From Nocardia terpenica (GTDB taxonomy: Bacteria; Actinomycetota; Actinomycetes; Mycobacteriales; Mycobacteriaceae), in contig NZ_JABMCZ010000004.1 in assembly GCF_013186535.1 (NCBI RefSeq), positions 1 to 64,000 on the forward strand: a stretch of 64,000 nucleotides of DNA, given 5' to 3'. The position numbers and the translations under genes are program-made. Positions 16,260 to 25,387 of the stretch are shown here, piece by piece. Below the pieces are notes generated by a model, which worked only from the letters and a program-made list of their open reading frames with translations, did no database searches and was not told the origin of the DNA. The first letter of the stretch is position 1; every line of letters starts with the position of its first letter.

Positions 16260-17894
16260 ATGGCGACAGATCTGCGCGATCAGCCAGGGGGAGAACGGTT
16301 TTCGCACCCGGTGGCGTTCTGGTCGGGCGTGCTCGCCAGCGTCGTCGGCGTGGCGCTGCACCTGCCGATGTATCTGGGCGCCCGCGATATGGGCTACCAC
16401 CTCGCCGGTATGCGGCCCGATCCGCCGATGATCCTCGGAATGGCCCTGATCCTGGCCGGGTTGCCCGCCGCGCTGTACGGGTTGCTGCCGCCGGGTTCCG
16501 GCGGCGTGCGGCGCAAGGCGGCCTCGATCCGGGTGCGCGCGCTCGACGACGCGCCGATCCGGTTCTCCCATGTGGCGCTGCTGGTGGTGATGGCGCTCGC
16601 GGTCACCATCGACGTCATGAAGCCGACCACGCTGTCGTTCGTCGCCCCCGGCGTGGCGAAGGAGTACGGCCTGCGCACCGCGGTCAACCCGCACGGCTCG
16701 ATCCCGGTGACGTGGCTGCCGCTGGCCGGGATCGTCGGCACCGTGATCGGCTCCCTGCTGTGGGGCTGGGTCGGCGACCGGATCGGGCGCCGCTCGTCGA
16801 TCCTGTTCGCGGGCCTCATGTTCGTGTCCACCTCGATCTGCGGCGCCATGCCCGGCTTCACCTGGAACCTGGTGATGTGCCTGCTGATGGGCGTCGCGGC
16901 GGGCGGCATGCTGCCCATCGCCTTCGCGCTCATCGCGGAGACCATTCCGGCCCGGCACCGCGGCTGGGTGATCGTGCTGATCGGCGGGAACATCGCGGCC
17001 GCGTACGCCTTGACGAGCTGGCTGGCCGGGGCGCTCACGCCCACCTACAGCTGGCGGATCATGTGGCTGCTCGGCATGCCGACCGGGCTGATGCTGATCC
17101 TGCTCAACCGGTGGATCCCCGAATCGCCGCGCTATCTGCTGGCGACGGGCAGGCGGCAGGCCGCGGAGGCGATCATGCGCCGCTACGGCGCCGCCGTGGT
17201 CGACGGCGACGCCGCCGGGCCGGAGGGCGCGGTGCGGATCGGCTTCGCCCGGCTGCTGCGCGGGCCCCTGCTGGGGCCGACGGTGGCGGTGGCCGGGCTG
17301 GCGATCTCGATCGGGTTGCTCACCTTCGGTTTCCAGTTCTGGGTGCCGACCAACCTGCAGCGGATCGGGCTGTCGGAACTGGGGTCGGACTATGTGCTGC
17401 GCAACTCCGCGCTGCTCGGCCTGCCGTTGACCGTGCTGGTCGCGCTGCTGTACGGGTTCTGGAGCAGCAAGAAGACGGTCATCGTGCTGGCCGTGCTCAC
17501 CGCGCTGGCCGTGCTGGTGTTCGCGGTGGCCGGAGACTCGTTGGCGCACAACAGGATTCTGCTGTCGGTGCTGCTGGTGATCCCGCTGGCCGGGATCGGC
17601 TCGGTGACGGCGGTGGTGACCGCGTACGGCCCGGAGATCTATCCGACCCGGATCCGGACGACCGGCACCGGCCTCATCGCCGGGATGACCAAGGCCGGGG
17701 GCGTGCTCGTGCTCGCGATCGTGCTCGCGGCGACACCCACGCCGTCGCTGGCGGTCACCGCGCTCGTCGGTGCCGTCCCGCTGCTGCTGGCCACCGCGGT
17801 CTTCGCGGTCACCGCCCCCGACACCCGGCAGCGCACGCTGGAGGACATCACCCGGGCGGAGCTGACGGGCGAGGATGCCCCGGTGGTCACATGA
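16260..17894 (+). CDS. MFS transporter, sugar/aromatic-acid symporter type
   Basis: A 544-residue membrane protein. GDRIGRRSSILFAG is the motif A loop, PESPRYLL the sugar-porter-like motif after TM6, and YGPEIYPTRIRTTGTG the C-terminal motif before TM11. Two extra hydrophobic helices precede the MFS core (residues 15-75). The type is usually an importer or symporter of organic acids, unlike the two DHA2 exporters nearby. Its last 8 bases overlap the convergent TetR gene. Confidence 0.85.
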   Translation: MATDLRDQPGGERFSHPVAFWSGVLASVVGVALHLPMYLGARDMGYHLAGMRPDPPMILGMALILAGLPAALYGLLPPGSGGVRRKAASIRVRALDDAPIRFSHVALLVVMALAVTIDVMKPTTLSFVAPGVAKEYGLRTAVNPHGSIPVTWLPLAGIVGTVIGSLLWGWVGDRIGRRSSILFAGLMFVSTSICGAMPGFTWNLVMCLLMGVAAGGMLPIAFALIAETIPARHRGWVIVLIGGNIAAAYALTSWLAGALTPTYSWRIMWLLGMPTGLMLILLNRWIPESPRYLLATGRRQAAEAIMRRYGAAVVDGDAAGPEGAVRIGFARLLRGPLLGPTVAVAGLAISIGLLTFGFQFWVPTNLQRIGLSELGSDYVLRNSALLGLPLTVLVALLYGFWSSKKTVIVLAVLTALAVLVFAVAGDSLAHNRILLSVLLVIPLAGIGSVTAVVTAYGPEIYPTRIRTTGTGLIAGMTKAGGVLVLAIVLAATPTPSLAVTALVGAVPLLLATAVFAVTAPDTRQRTLEDITRAELTGEDAPVVT

Positions 17895-18558
17895 GGAATT
17901 CGCGCGCCAGCAGATACCGCTGGGTGCCGATCTTCATCGACGTCGCCGCCTCGGCGGGGGCGTCCCCGGCCCCGATCAGCAGGGTCTCGAGCTGGCCGCG
18001 GTAGGAGGTATCCGGATCGTAGGGGGCGACGAGATAGCCGCCCAATTCCAGCGTCGCGAGCCCGTGCACGGCAATCCACATCTGCTCCGCGATAAACGAT
18101 GGATCGCTGCCGTGGAATCGCCCGGCCGCTATCGCCCGCCGCACGGCATCGACCAGCGATTCCAGCGTATATCGGCCGTGCTGGCGATCGTCGTCGGTCA
18201 GCGCGAAACCGCCGAGCGCGGAGCCGCCGAACATGACCGAATACAGGTGCGGGTTTTCCCGCGCATTTTCCCGATACGCGTAACCGAGCACGACGGCGTC
18301 GGCCACCGGATCCGCGGTCGTGGCCACCGCCGCCAACGCGCGATCCAGCCGAGCGAATCCCTCGCGCACCATGGCGCGGATGAGATCTTCCATTCCGCCG
18401 AAATGGGTGTATACCGCCGTTGTCGAGGTGCCGACGGTGGCGGCCAATCTTCTGGTGGACAGCGCGCAGGGCCCTTCCTCGGCGAGCAGGCGGGCGCCGG
18501 CCTCGAGCAGAGTGACCCGCATCAGTGGATCGGATCTGCGGGGACTCACGATTGACAT
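17887..18558 (-). CDS. TetR-family transcriptional regulator
   Basis: A 223-residue protein with a TetR DNA-binding domain at residues 15-60 (LSTRRLAATVGTSTTAVYTHFGGMEDLI) and a TetR_C-type ligand domain after it. It converges with the MFS gene, overlapping it by 8 bp, and probably controls that transporter or itself. A short GTAA-N5-TTAC inverted repeat at 18603-18615, 45 bp upstream of its start, is a weak candidate operator. Confidence 0.88.
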   Translation of the reverse strand: MSIVSPRRSDPLMRVTLLEAGARLLAEEGPCALSTRRLAATVGTSTTAVYTHFGGMEDLIRAMVREGFARLDRALAAVATTADPVADAVVLGYAYRENARENPHLYSVMFGGSALGGFALTDDDRQHGRYTLESLVDAVRRAIAAGRFHGSDPSFIAEQMWIAVHGLATLELGGYLVAPYDPDTSYRGQLETLLIGAGDAPAEAATSMKIGTQRYLLAREFLM

Positions 18559-18798
18559 ACTCTCACGAAACCGCTACAAATAGAGAAGGAAAACAGTGTT
18601 ATGTAATGGCGTTACGGCATTTCCGCCGTGTTCCGGGGGGACTCACAAATGGCGATGCGGACCGGGTTCGGTGACTGCTTCGATCCCGTACGAACGATCA
18701 GGACCGGTTCCGGCCGCATCGATCTCACCGTGCCGACGGAAAAGGGGTCGCGGGTCGGCCGGGAGGCGATCGGGCGTCTCCCGGTGCGGAGCCGATCC

Positions 18799-19563
18799 TC
18801 ATCGACCGGCCAGGACGGCAACGGGGGTCTGCTCGGGCCGCTCGTGCCCGTCCAGTTCGGGCAGGGCCAGCAGAATCGGCAGGTCGATGAGGTGCATCGG
18901 CCGCATATCGATGTCCACCTGCTGCACGTCGCCGCAGGACTGCGCCCAGTGCTGCGCGCTGACGAACAGCGGCCGGCGGTTCCACGGTTCGGGATCGAGA
19001 TCTCGCGTATTGACCGCGACCGCCCGGATGAACCAGTCGCCCTTCGGCACCCCGGTCAGCCGGTAGGGCCGCCGGGTATCCACCACGTCGCACGAGATCG
19101 GAGACCCCTGGGCGACGACGCTCTCGAATGCGCCGACATATATCCGCAACGGCGTATCGGTTTCCGGCAGGCGCAGATTCCCGACGATCGAACCGCACGC
19201 GTCGGCACTGCTCGGCAACGGGCTCTCCAACCGCGCCAAACCACTTCGGGAAAGATATCGGTACTGGGTGGGCGACATGCCGACACATCTGGTGAAACGG
19301 CTGGTAAAAGTGCCGAGGCTGTTGTAGCCGACCCGGTAGGAGATTTCGGTGACCGTCATCGGAGTGGCCAGCAGCAGGTTTTTCGCCTTGAACAGCCGGA
19401 CGGCGGTGAGAAACCGTCCCGGTGAGGTCCCGGTTACCATTCGGAAAACTCGGGAAAAGTAGAAGCGGCTGAGAATCGCCTCGTCGGCGAGCTCAGCCAG
19501 AGTAAGTGGTTCGTCGTATCTGTTCCATATTGTCTCGATAGCCCGTTCAACGGCTTCTTGCAT
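18799..19563 (-). CDS. AraC-family transcriptional regulator
   Basis: A 254-residue protein with the AraC double helix-turn-helix unusually at the N-terminus (residues 1-105), including LTLAELADEAILSRFYFSRVFRMVTGTSPGRFL and ISYRVGYNSLGTFTSRFTRCVGMSPTQYR. The remaining 140 residues form an uncharacterised C-terminal domain without a recognisable GyrI motif. Its upstream region is a striking AT-rich stretch. The roughly 240 bp on its downstream side, up to the TetR start, hold nothing I recognise. Targets unknown; cluster control is plausible. Confidence 0.87.
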   Translation of the reverse strand: MQEAVERAIETIWNRYDEPLTLAELADEAILSRFYFSRVFRMVTGTSPGRFLTAVRLFKAKNLLLATPMTVTEISYRVGYNSLGTFTSRFTRCVGMSPTQYRYLSRSGLARLESPLPSSADACGSIVGNLRLPETDTPLRIYVGAFESVVAQGSPISCDVVDTRRPYRLTGVPKGDWFIRAVAVNTRDLDPEPWNRRPLFVSAQHWAQSCGDVQQVDIDMRPMHLIDLPILLALPELDGHERPEQTPVAVLAGR

Positions 19564-19763
19564 GGTCCCACCCCAGTGTGCAATGGAAAGAAAAAATCTG
19601 GGTAAAGATTGAAGAAAAAAGCACAGCGCAAAACAGAATAAATATAGAAAACAACGCCCTTTTGATCCCCCTTCGTCTCGCTTAGTATATCATGCGCGCC
19701 TGGTTGTGAAAATGGAACGCTGGTATCAGACGGAATGATCTCCCACCGCCCCCGGACCTGCGG
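19564..19763. promoter_or_regulatory. AT-rich intergenic region upstream of the AraC gene
   Basis: About 200 bp, with an A-rich stretch at 19585-19655 that is far below the composition of the surrounding genes. It must hold the AraC promoter on the reverse strand. No convincing operator palindrome was found. Confidence 0.5.
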
Positions 19764-20489
19764 TTACGACAATCCCCCCGTCGGTCTCTCGGTCGGGTGG
19801 GGCGGCAAATGGAATGGCCCCCACTCGAATGCGGGCAGCCACCGTCGCGGCTCGGCGCTCCAGGACAGGCTCGCGATCTGTTCCCGGGTGCGCCGCCCCG
19901 CGAGGGAGCGGTAGAGGTCGAAGCGGTCGCCGCGCACCGTGGCGGCGGGGCGGCCCTCGCCAGCGATCCAGTACTCGGCCTCGGTCTCGAGGCGCAGGGC
20001 GGGCAGCGCGCGCTCGGTCAGCCCGCGCGAGAAGCCCTGGACCAGGAGCTCGAAGGCGTTGGTGAACGCCGGATGTTCCTGTGGCGCAGCGAGGTCGGCG
20101 CCGATGGCGTGGCGGACGTCGAGCTCGTGGGTCAGCGAATCCATCATCAGGATCCGGGCCCGCAGCGGCGGCAGCTCGGGCAGCATCCGGTCCACCGTCG
20201 CGCCGACCCGGTCCCAGGTCGTGAGCAGGTCGGCGATCTCGGCGGAGGCCCGCGCCGGTGCCGCGCCGCGCACGCCCGGCTCGCCGCCCGATCGGCTCGC
20301 CACCTTGGCGGAGATCTCGACGACGTGGGCGATCACCTCGCGGACGGTCCATCCGGGCGTGGCCGGGACGGTCACCTCCGCGCGGTCGCGCAGTCGCGCC
20401 GCCAGGTCGGCGAGGCCGCGGCGCACCGCGCGGTACGCGGTCGGATCGATCGGCGCCTCGGCGTGCGGTCGAATCGTGGTCATCGGCAT
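19764..20489 (-). CDS. Maleylpyruvate-isomerase-family mycothiol-dependent protein, copy 2
   Basis: A 241-residue DinB/MDMPI-like protein. Markers are PGWTVREVIAHVVEIS with a metal-site His and MMDSLTHELDVRHAIG with two more His residues, in the spacing expected for the DinB metal triad. It is only distantly similar to the protein at 15268-16119. It is the last gene of a leftward run: AhpD-like, SDR, ABC1 kinase, then this gene. A thiol-dependent transferase or isomerase role is likely, with unknown substrate. Confidence 0.78.
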   Translation of the reverse strand: MPMTTIRPHAEAPIDPTAYRAVRRGLADLAARLRDRAEVTVPATPGWTVREVIAHVVEISAKVASRSGGEPGVRGAAPARASAEIADLLTTWDRVGATVDRMLPELPPLRARILMMDSLTHELDVRHAIGADLAAPQEHPAFTNAFELLVQGFSRGLTERALPALRLETEAEYWIAGEGRPAATVRGDRFDLYRSLAGRRTREQIASLSWSAEPRRWLPAFEWGPFHLPPHPTERPTGGLS

Positions 20490-20519
20490 GGTCCTTCACA
20501 TCGTCGCCGGATCCGGCGG

Positions 20520-21839
20520 TCACATCTGGAGATAGCCCGCCTGTAATGCCTTGGCGAGCACCGGCATCGCGGTGAACTGGAAGTCGGCCTCGGAGTCGAG
20601 CTCCTTGATCCGGCCCTCCAGCACCAGCAGCGCCAGCAGCGGGAAAACGAACTCCGGCGTCACGAACAGGCCGTGGCGGCGTTGCAGATCGAACAGCCGG
20701 GCGGCGAAGGCGACGAGGCTGAACTCCCCGGACTGCTTGCGGCTGGAATCGGCGATCAGCTCCACCATCTCGGCCCGGAACGCGTCGAGATCGGCGTCCG
20801 CGGCGACCTCGGCGGCGCTGCGGAACACCACCGCGGCGGCGCGTTCCCCGTCGCCGTGCGTCATGGCCAGGAAGAACTCCGCGAACAGGCCCCGCACGTT
20901 CGGCCGCAGCCGGACCACGAAACCCGCGTCCAGCAGCACGATCCGGCCGTCCGGGAGCAGGTACAGATTGCCCGGATGCATATCGCAGTGCACCAGGCCG
21001 TCCAGGAACAGCATCCGGTACACGCAGGTCAGCACCCGCTCGGCCAGCTCCGGGGTCTCCTCCTCGGCGGTGAGCCGGTGCAGGCCGGACATGAATTCCA
21101 TGGCCAGCACGCCCGGGCGGCACAGCGCGTCCACGGGTTCGGGGATGCGCAGGTAGTCGACGTCGGCGAGGTTGTTGCGCAATGCGTGCAGCGCATCGCG
21201 TTCCAGCTCGAAGTCGGCCTGGCGCGCCACCGCCTCGCCGATCTGGGTGACCATGGCGACGGCGGGCAGCCGCCGCAGTGGCGGCAGGTGTTGCATCAGC
21301 CGCGCGCCCGCGCGCATCAGCGCGAAGTCGTCCTGGATGCGGGCCTGCACGCCGGGGCGGCGGATCTTGATCGCGACGGAGCTGCCGTCGGGCAGATCGG
21401 CGCGATACACGCACGCGATGCTGCCGCTGGCCACCGAACCCCAGTCGACTCGCTCGGCGCTGATCTCGCCGGCGGGATAGGCGACGCGCAGAATCCGCCG
21501 CGCCGTCCGCGCCGGCATCGGCGGCACCTGGTCGTGCAGTTCCGCCAGTGCGTCGCACCAGTTTTCGGACAGCACGTCGCGGCGGGTGCTGAGCAGCTGC
21601 GCGCCCTTGATGTAGCTGGCGCCGAGGCCGACCAGCAGGCGCCGGGCGCGCCCGCGCAGGGTGGCCGCCATCCGTTCGCGGCCGCCGAACGCGGCCACCA
21701 GCAGCGCCGGGCCGGTCACCAGCAGGTGGCCGGACACCAGCGCGAGCACCACCAGTGCGCGCAGGAAGGTGCGTGGCCGCGTCCGGATGACCGCGGGGGT
21801 CAACAGCGCTATGTCCAGGCGGGTCATGTCGGCACTCAT
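20520..21839 (-). CDS. ABC1/AarF/UbiB atypical kinase-like protein
   Basis: A 439-residue protein starting at ATG 21839, which overlaps the SDR stop (ATGA). Recognisable are the ATP-lysine strand VAIKIRRPG, the catalytic loop HCDMHPGN and the metal-binding LLDAGFV. The usual KxGQ motif of the UbiB N-terminal helix appears as YIKGAQ, so the glycine is shifted. A hydrophobic segment near the N-terminus (ALVVLALVSGHLLV) could be membrane-associated. UbiB proteins support quinone or lipid metabolism; the role next to a metabolite cluster is unclear. Confidence 0.85.
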   Translation of the reverse strand: MSADMTRLDIALLTPAVIRTRPRTFLRALVVLALVSGHLLVTGPALLVAAFGGRERMAATLRGRARRLLVGLGASYIKGAQLLSTRRDVLSENWCDALAELHDQVPPMPARTARRILRVAYPAGEISAERVDWGSVASGSIACVYRADLPDGSSVAIKIRRPGVQARIQDDFALMRAGARLMQHLPPLRRLPAVAMVTQIGEAVARQADFELERDALHALRNNLADVDYLRIPEPVDALCRPGVLAMEFMSGLHRLTAEEETPELAERVLTCVYRMLFLDGLVHCDMHPGNLYLLPDGRIVLLDAGFVVRLRPNVRGLFAEFFLAMTHGDGERAAAVVFRSAAEVAADADLDAFRAEMVELIADSSRKQSGEFSLVAFAARLFDLQRRHGLFVTPEFVFPLLALLVLEGRIKELDSEADFQFTAMPVLAKALQAGYLQM

Positions 21840-22714
21840 TTCGGGATCGGGAAGAAGGACCGCACGAACTGCTCGAAGGCGCGGTCGCCGATGGTCCAGC
21901 GCATGCGCGCCACCAGGCGGGCCGGGATGCCGATCCGGTAGCGGATGCGCGGGCGCGGGCTGGTCACCGCGTGTTCGATGGCGCGGGCCACCTGGTCGGC
22001 GTCGACCGCGGTCCGGCCCCGGCCGCGCGGGTGCTCGGTCTCCCGGTAGGCGCCGTGCCACTGCACGAAGTACTCCCAGAAGTCGTCGTACAGGCCGGAT
22101 TCGTGCTCGGCGGACACGCCCAGATCGCCGACCGTGGTCGGGACGAAACCGCCCCGGATCGGGGACGGCTCGATGAGCGAGACCTTGATCCCGAACCGGT
22201 CCACCTCGAGCCGCAGCGAATCGCCGAGCGCCTCGAGCGCGTGCTTGGTGGCCTGGTAGAAGCCGCGGCCCGGGGTCGCGAAGTGGCCGAACATCGACGA
22301 CATGATCACGATCCGGCCGCCGCGCTGCGCGCGCATGCCGGGCAGCACCAGCTGGGTCAGCCGGACCAGGCCGAAGACGTTGGTCTCGAACTGTTTTCGG
22401 ACCTCCTCGATCGGCGTCTCGTCGAAGGTGCCGTTGAGGCTGTAGGCGGCATTGTTGATCAGCACGCCGACCGCGCCGTGATCGGCGGTGATCCGTTCCA
22501 CCGCCGCGATCATCGACTTCTCGTCGGTCACGTCCAGCGGCAGGACCGAAATCCCTTGGGCCGCAAGGTCGGCGAGCCGATCGGTGTGCCGTGCCGTGGC
22601 ATAGACCGGCCAGCCGGCCCGATGCAGGCGCAGCGCCGTGGTGTAGCCGGTGCCCGATGACTGGCCGGTGCCGGAGGAGCAGCCGGTCAGCAACACCGCT
22701 CGGGACGCGGTCAT
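21836..22714 (-). CDS. Short-chain dehydrogenase/reductase with altered glycine motif
   Basis: A 292-residue SDR with NNAAYS, the catalytic YQATK and a C-terminus common in membrane-associated retinol-dehydrogenase-like SDRs. The cofactor motif, normally GCSSGIGYATA, reads GCSSGTGQSSGTGYTTA: SSGTG is duplicated, inserting six residues in the dinucleotide-binding loop. Coupled by ATGA to the ABC1 kinase downstream and 25 bp after the AhpD-like gene. Whether the duplication disturbs cofactor binding is unknown. Confidence 0.85.
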   Translation of the reverse strand: MTASRAVLLTGCSSGTGQSSGTGYTTALRLHRAGWPVYATARHTDRLADLAAQGISVLPLDVTDEKSMIAAVERITADHGAVGVLINNAAYSLNGTFDETPIEEVRKQFETNVFGLVRLTQLVLPGMRAQRGGRIVIMSSMFGHFATPGRGFYQATKHALEALGDSLRLEVDRFGIKVSLIEPSPIRGGFVPTTVGDLGVSAEHESGLYDDFWEYFVQWHGAYRETEHPRGRGRTAVDADQVARAIEHAVTSPRPRIRYRIGIPARLVARMRWTIGDRAFEQFVRSFFPIPK

Positions 22715-22739
22715 CGTTGTCTCCTTCGTCGACGCGGGG

Positions 22740-23339
22740 TCAGTCGATCGTCTGGCGGGAGATGCGGCTCTCGGTGACCGAGGTGCCGAGCCCGAGTCCG
22801 TCGACGAGGCGGTTGATGAAGTTGAACAGCGCGGCGCAGAACACCGCCTCGAGGACCTCCTCGTTGGTCCAGCCCGCGGCCTCGGTGCGCTCCCAGTCCG
22901 CGTCGGTGATCCGGTAGGCGGCGGTGCTGACCTTGGTGACCAGGTGCAGCAGCTGCCTGGTCCGCTCGTCCACGGGCAGTTCGTCCGGGGACGCGGCGGT
23001 CTCGATCGCCTCGGTGAGTTCCGCCGGGCCGCCGAACAAACGCAGGAAATAGTTGTGCGTGCCGACGCAGTAGGGGCAGGAATTCACCCGCGACGTCCAG
23101 GCGGAAATGATTTCCTTGGTCTCGCGGGGGAGCACCCCGCCGCCGAACATGCCGGTGAAGCCGGTGAGGACGACCTCGAGCAGGTCGGGCCGGGTGGATG
23201 CGAGCCGGAACATGTCCGGCACGAACGGAAGCCCGGTCGCCTGCTTGACGAGGGCATACAGCTCCGCGGTCCGCCCGCTCGCCTCCGACTCCTCGATCAG
23301 CGGAACCCGGACGCCGGGCGCCGTGTGCGGATCGGCCAT
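22740..23339 (-). CDS. AhpD-like carboxymuconolactone-decarboxylase family protein, short form
   Basis: A 199-residue protein with the AhpD-type active site SCPYCVGTHNYF (CxxC plus His). Length and the motif fit single-domain alkylhydroperoxidase AhpD-like proteins. First gene of the leftward run that continues with the SDR, ABC1 kinase and DinB-like protein, and divergent from the GMC oxidoreductase across 271 bp. Peroxide reduction or a metabolite-specific reaction is possible. Confidence 0.85.
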   Translation of the reverse strand: MADPHTAPGVRVPLIEESEASGRTAELYALVKQATGLPFVPDMFRLASTRPDLLEVVLTGFTGMFGGGVLPRETKEIISAWTSRVNSCPYCVGTHNYFLRLFGGPAELTEAIETAASPDELPVDERTRQLLHLVTKVSTAAYRITDADWERTEAAGWTNEEVLEAVFCAALFNFINRLVDGLGLGTSVTESRISRQTID

Positions 23340-23610
23340 CTGTCTGCCTCACTCCCTGTGCGGGGTCACCGCGGTAGCGGGACCGTGTCGGGTGGCGGAT
23401 TCGCCTTATCCGAGGGTTCCACCGCGAACGCGGGAACGACTACTCGGATATTGCCGCCTGTTTTATCCGCGTCGCCGCCGGTGGGCAAGCCCGGAGAAGG
23501 CGAGCTGGTGGTCGCGGTGCGATGCTGGTTTCCGATGCGGCCGCCGATATCCCGCACCGTCGGGCGCTCGATCGACCATAAATGGGATGCAGAGACGTCG
23601 AGGATGTTCA

Positions 23611-25152
23611 ATGGCAGATCAATACGACGATATCGTAGTCGGATCCGGATCGGCGGGGGCGGTACTCGCCGCCAGATTGAGCGAGGACGGCACCCGCCGG
23701 GTTCTGCTCGTGGAGGCGGGCCCCGATTACGCGGGCATCGATGAATTGCCGAGCGATCTTCGCAACGGTAATGCGATGTCACTCGTCGCACACGACTGGA
23801 AATATCGGGCCGAAATTCACGACGGGCGGCGCACCCGATTTCCGCGGGGAAAGGTGCTCGGCGGCTCGTCCGCGGTCGGCGCCACCATCGCGTTGCGCGG
23901 CGCGCCCGGCGACTTCGACGAATGGGCGGCCCTGGGCAATCCGGGCTGGGCCTGGGACGAGGTGCTGCCGTACTACCGGCGCCTGGAGGACGATCTCGAC
24001 TACAGCGGCGAATTCCACGGGCAGGGCGGGCCGATCCCGATTCGCCGCTGGCGGCCCGACGAGCTGACCGCGGGCCAGCACGCGTTCCAGGAGGCGTGCC
24101 TGTCGGCCGGATTCCCCGAGGTGAAAGACCACAACCATCCGGAGGCGACCGGGGTCGGCGCGATCCCGTCCAACCGCCGCGACACCAGCGTGCGGGTCTC
24201 CACCGCGATGGCCTACCTGTGGCCCGCCCGCACCCGCCCGAACCTGACCATCGCCGCGGACTGCCTGGTCGACCGGGTGCTGTTCGACGGTGACCGGGCC
24301 CGCGGGGTGCGGTTCTCGCGCGCGGGCGGTCCGGTCACCGACGTGCGCGGCGAGCGGATCGTGCTGGCCGCCGGGGCCGTCGGCTCGCCGATGATCCTGA
24401 TGCGGTCGGGGATCGGCCCGGCGGGCGAGCTGCGCCGCCACGACATCGAGGTCCGGGTCGACTCGCCCGGCGTCGGCGGCAATCTGATCGATCACCCGCG
24501 CACCGGCGTGTTCATGGCCCCGGCCGAGGGCACGGTGGACACCAGCGAGGCGTTCCTGCAGACGATTCTGCGCACCACGGCCCCCGGCTCGGACGAGGTC
24601 AACGACCTGCAGTACTACATGGTCAACCACTTCGACCTGAACCTGTTCCCCGAGCTGTACATGCTGTCCGGGGTCCCGGTCATCGTGGGGATCATGCTGG
24701 TCGTGCAGCGCCCGCACTCGCGCGGGCGGCTCACCCTGTCCTCCGCCGATCCGGCGGCGCCGCCGGTGATCGATCTGAATTTCCTGGCCAGCGACCACGA
24801 CGTGCGCCTGCTCACCGAGGGCGTGCGGACCTGCTGGGAGATCGCCAATCATCCGGCGGTGCGCGGCTTCGGCGAGGAGATCGTGGTGCTGCGGCAGCGC
24901 GCGATCGGCAACGACCGGATGCTGCGCCAGTACGTCATCACCAGCCTGGACAGCGCCTACCACCCGGTGGGCACGGCACGGATGGGGCCCGGCGGCGATC
25001 CCGGGGCCGTCGTCGACGAGCGCGGCGCCGTGTACGGCACGCGCGGGCTGTACGTGGCCGACGCCTCGATCATGCCGAATATCGTCCGCGCCAATACGAA
25101 TCCGACCAGCATCATGATCGGAGAGCGAATCGCCGCCTGGCTCGCGGCCTGA
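23611..25152 (+). CDS. GMC-family FAD-dependent oxidoreductase
   Basis: A 513-residue protein from ATG 23611, with GAGG 7 nt upstream; the frame is open much further 5', but that part is not protein-like. The FAD motif GSGSAGAVLAARL is at the N-terminus, followed by RGKVLGGSSAV and the GMC signature AAGAVGSPMILMRSGIGP. Near the end come AYHPVGTARMG with the catalytic His and DASIMPNIVRANTNPTSIMIGERIA. Choline-dehydrogenase or alcohol-oxidase-like chemistry on a pathway alcohol is expected. It sits just upstream of the enediyne core operon in the same direction. Confidence 0.9.
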   Translation: MADQYDDIVVGSGSAGAVLAARLSEDGTRRVLLVEAGPDYAGIDELPSDLRNGNAMSLVAHDWKYRAEIHDGRRTRFPRGKVLGGSSAVGATIALRGAPGDFDEWAALGNPGWAWDEVLPYYRRLEDDLDYSGEFHGQGGPIPIRRWRPDELTAGQHAFQEACLSAGFPEVKDHNHPEATGVGAIPSNRRDTSVRVSTAMAYLWPARTRPNLTIAADCLVDRVLFDGDRARGVRFSRAGGPVTDVRGERIVLAAGAVGSPMILMRSGIGPAGELRRHDIEVRVDSPGVGGNLIDHPRTGVFMAPAEGTVDTSEAFLQTILRTTAPGSDEVNDLQYYMVNHFDLNLFPELYMLSGVPVIVGIMLVVQRPHSRGRLTLSSADPAAPPVIDLNFLASDHDVRLLTEGVRTCWEIANHPAVRGFGEEIVVLRQRAIGNDRMLRQYVITSLDSAYHPVGTARMGPGGDPGAVVDERGAVYGTRGLYVADASIMPNIVRANTNPTSIMIGERIAAWLAA

Positions 25153-25387
25153 TACCGGAAAATATTCGACCGCACCGGCCGATTACCGCCGTCCCCGCCC
25201 GGACGAGAATCGGTCGGTGCGTCGTGCGCGCGTACGGCAGATTATCCGAAAATAAGAGAAGTATCGCGTCGGCGCTGTGGGCAATGTCGGAGAAGCCCGC
25301 GGTCGACCCGCAGAATATTGTTGTTCCGAAATAGTGGCGATTTATACGCCAGCCGACCCGTCATTAGGGAGAGGGGAGACGACGGCA
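25153..25387. promoter_or_regulatory. Intergenic region upstream of the enediyne core operon
   Basis: About 235 bp between the GMC stop and the UnbV start, with A/T-rich patches near 25155, 25245 and 25315. A possible promoter is TTGTTC at 25321 with TATACG at 25343, separated by 16 bp. GGGAGAGGGGAG precedes the GTG start. No copy of the HxlR-type palindrome is present. Confidence 0.45.
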
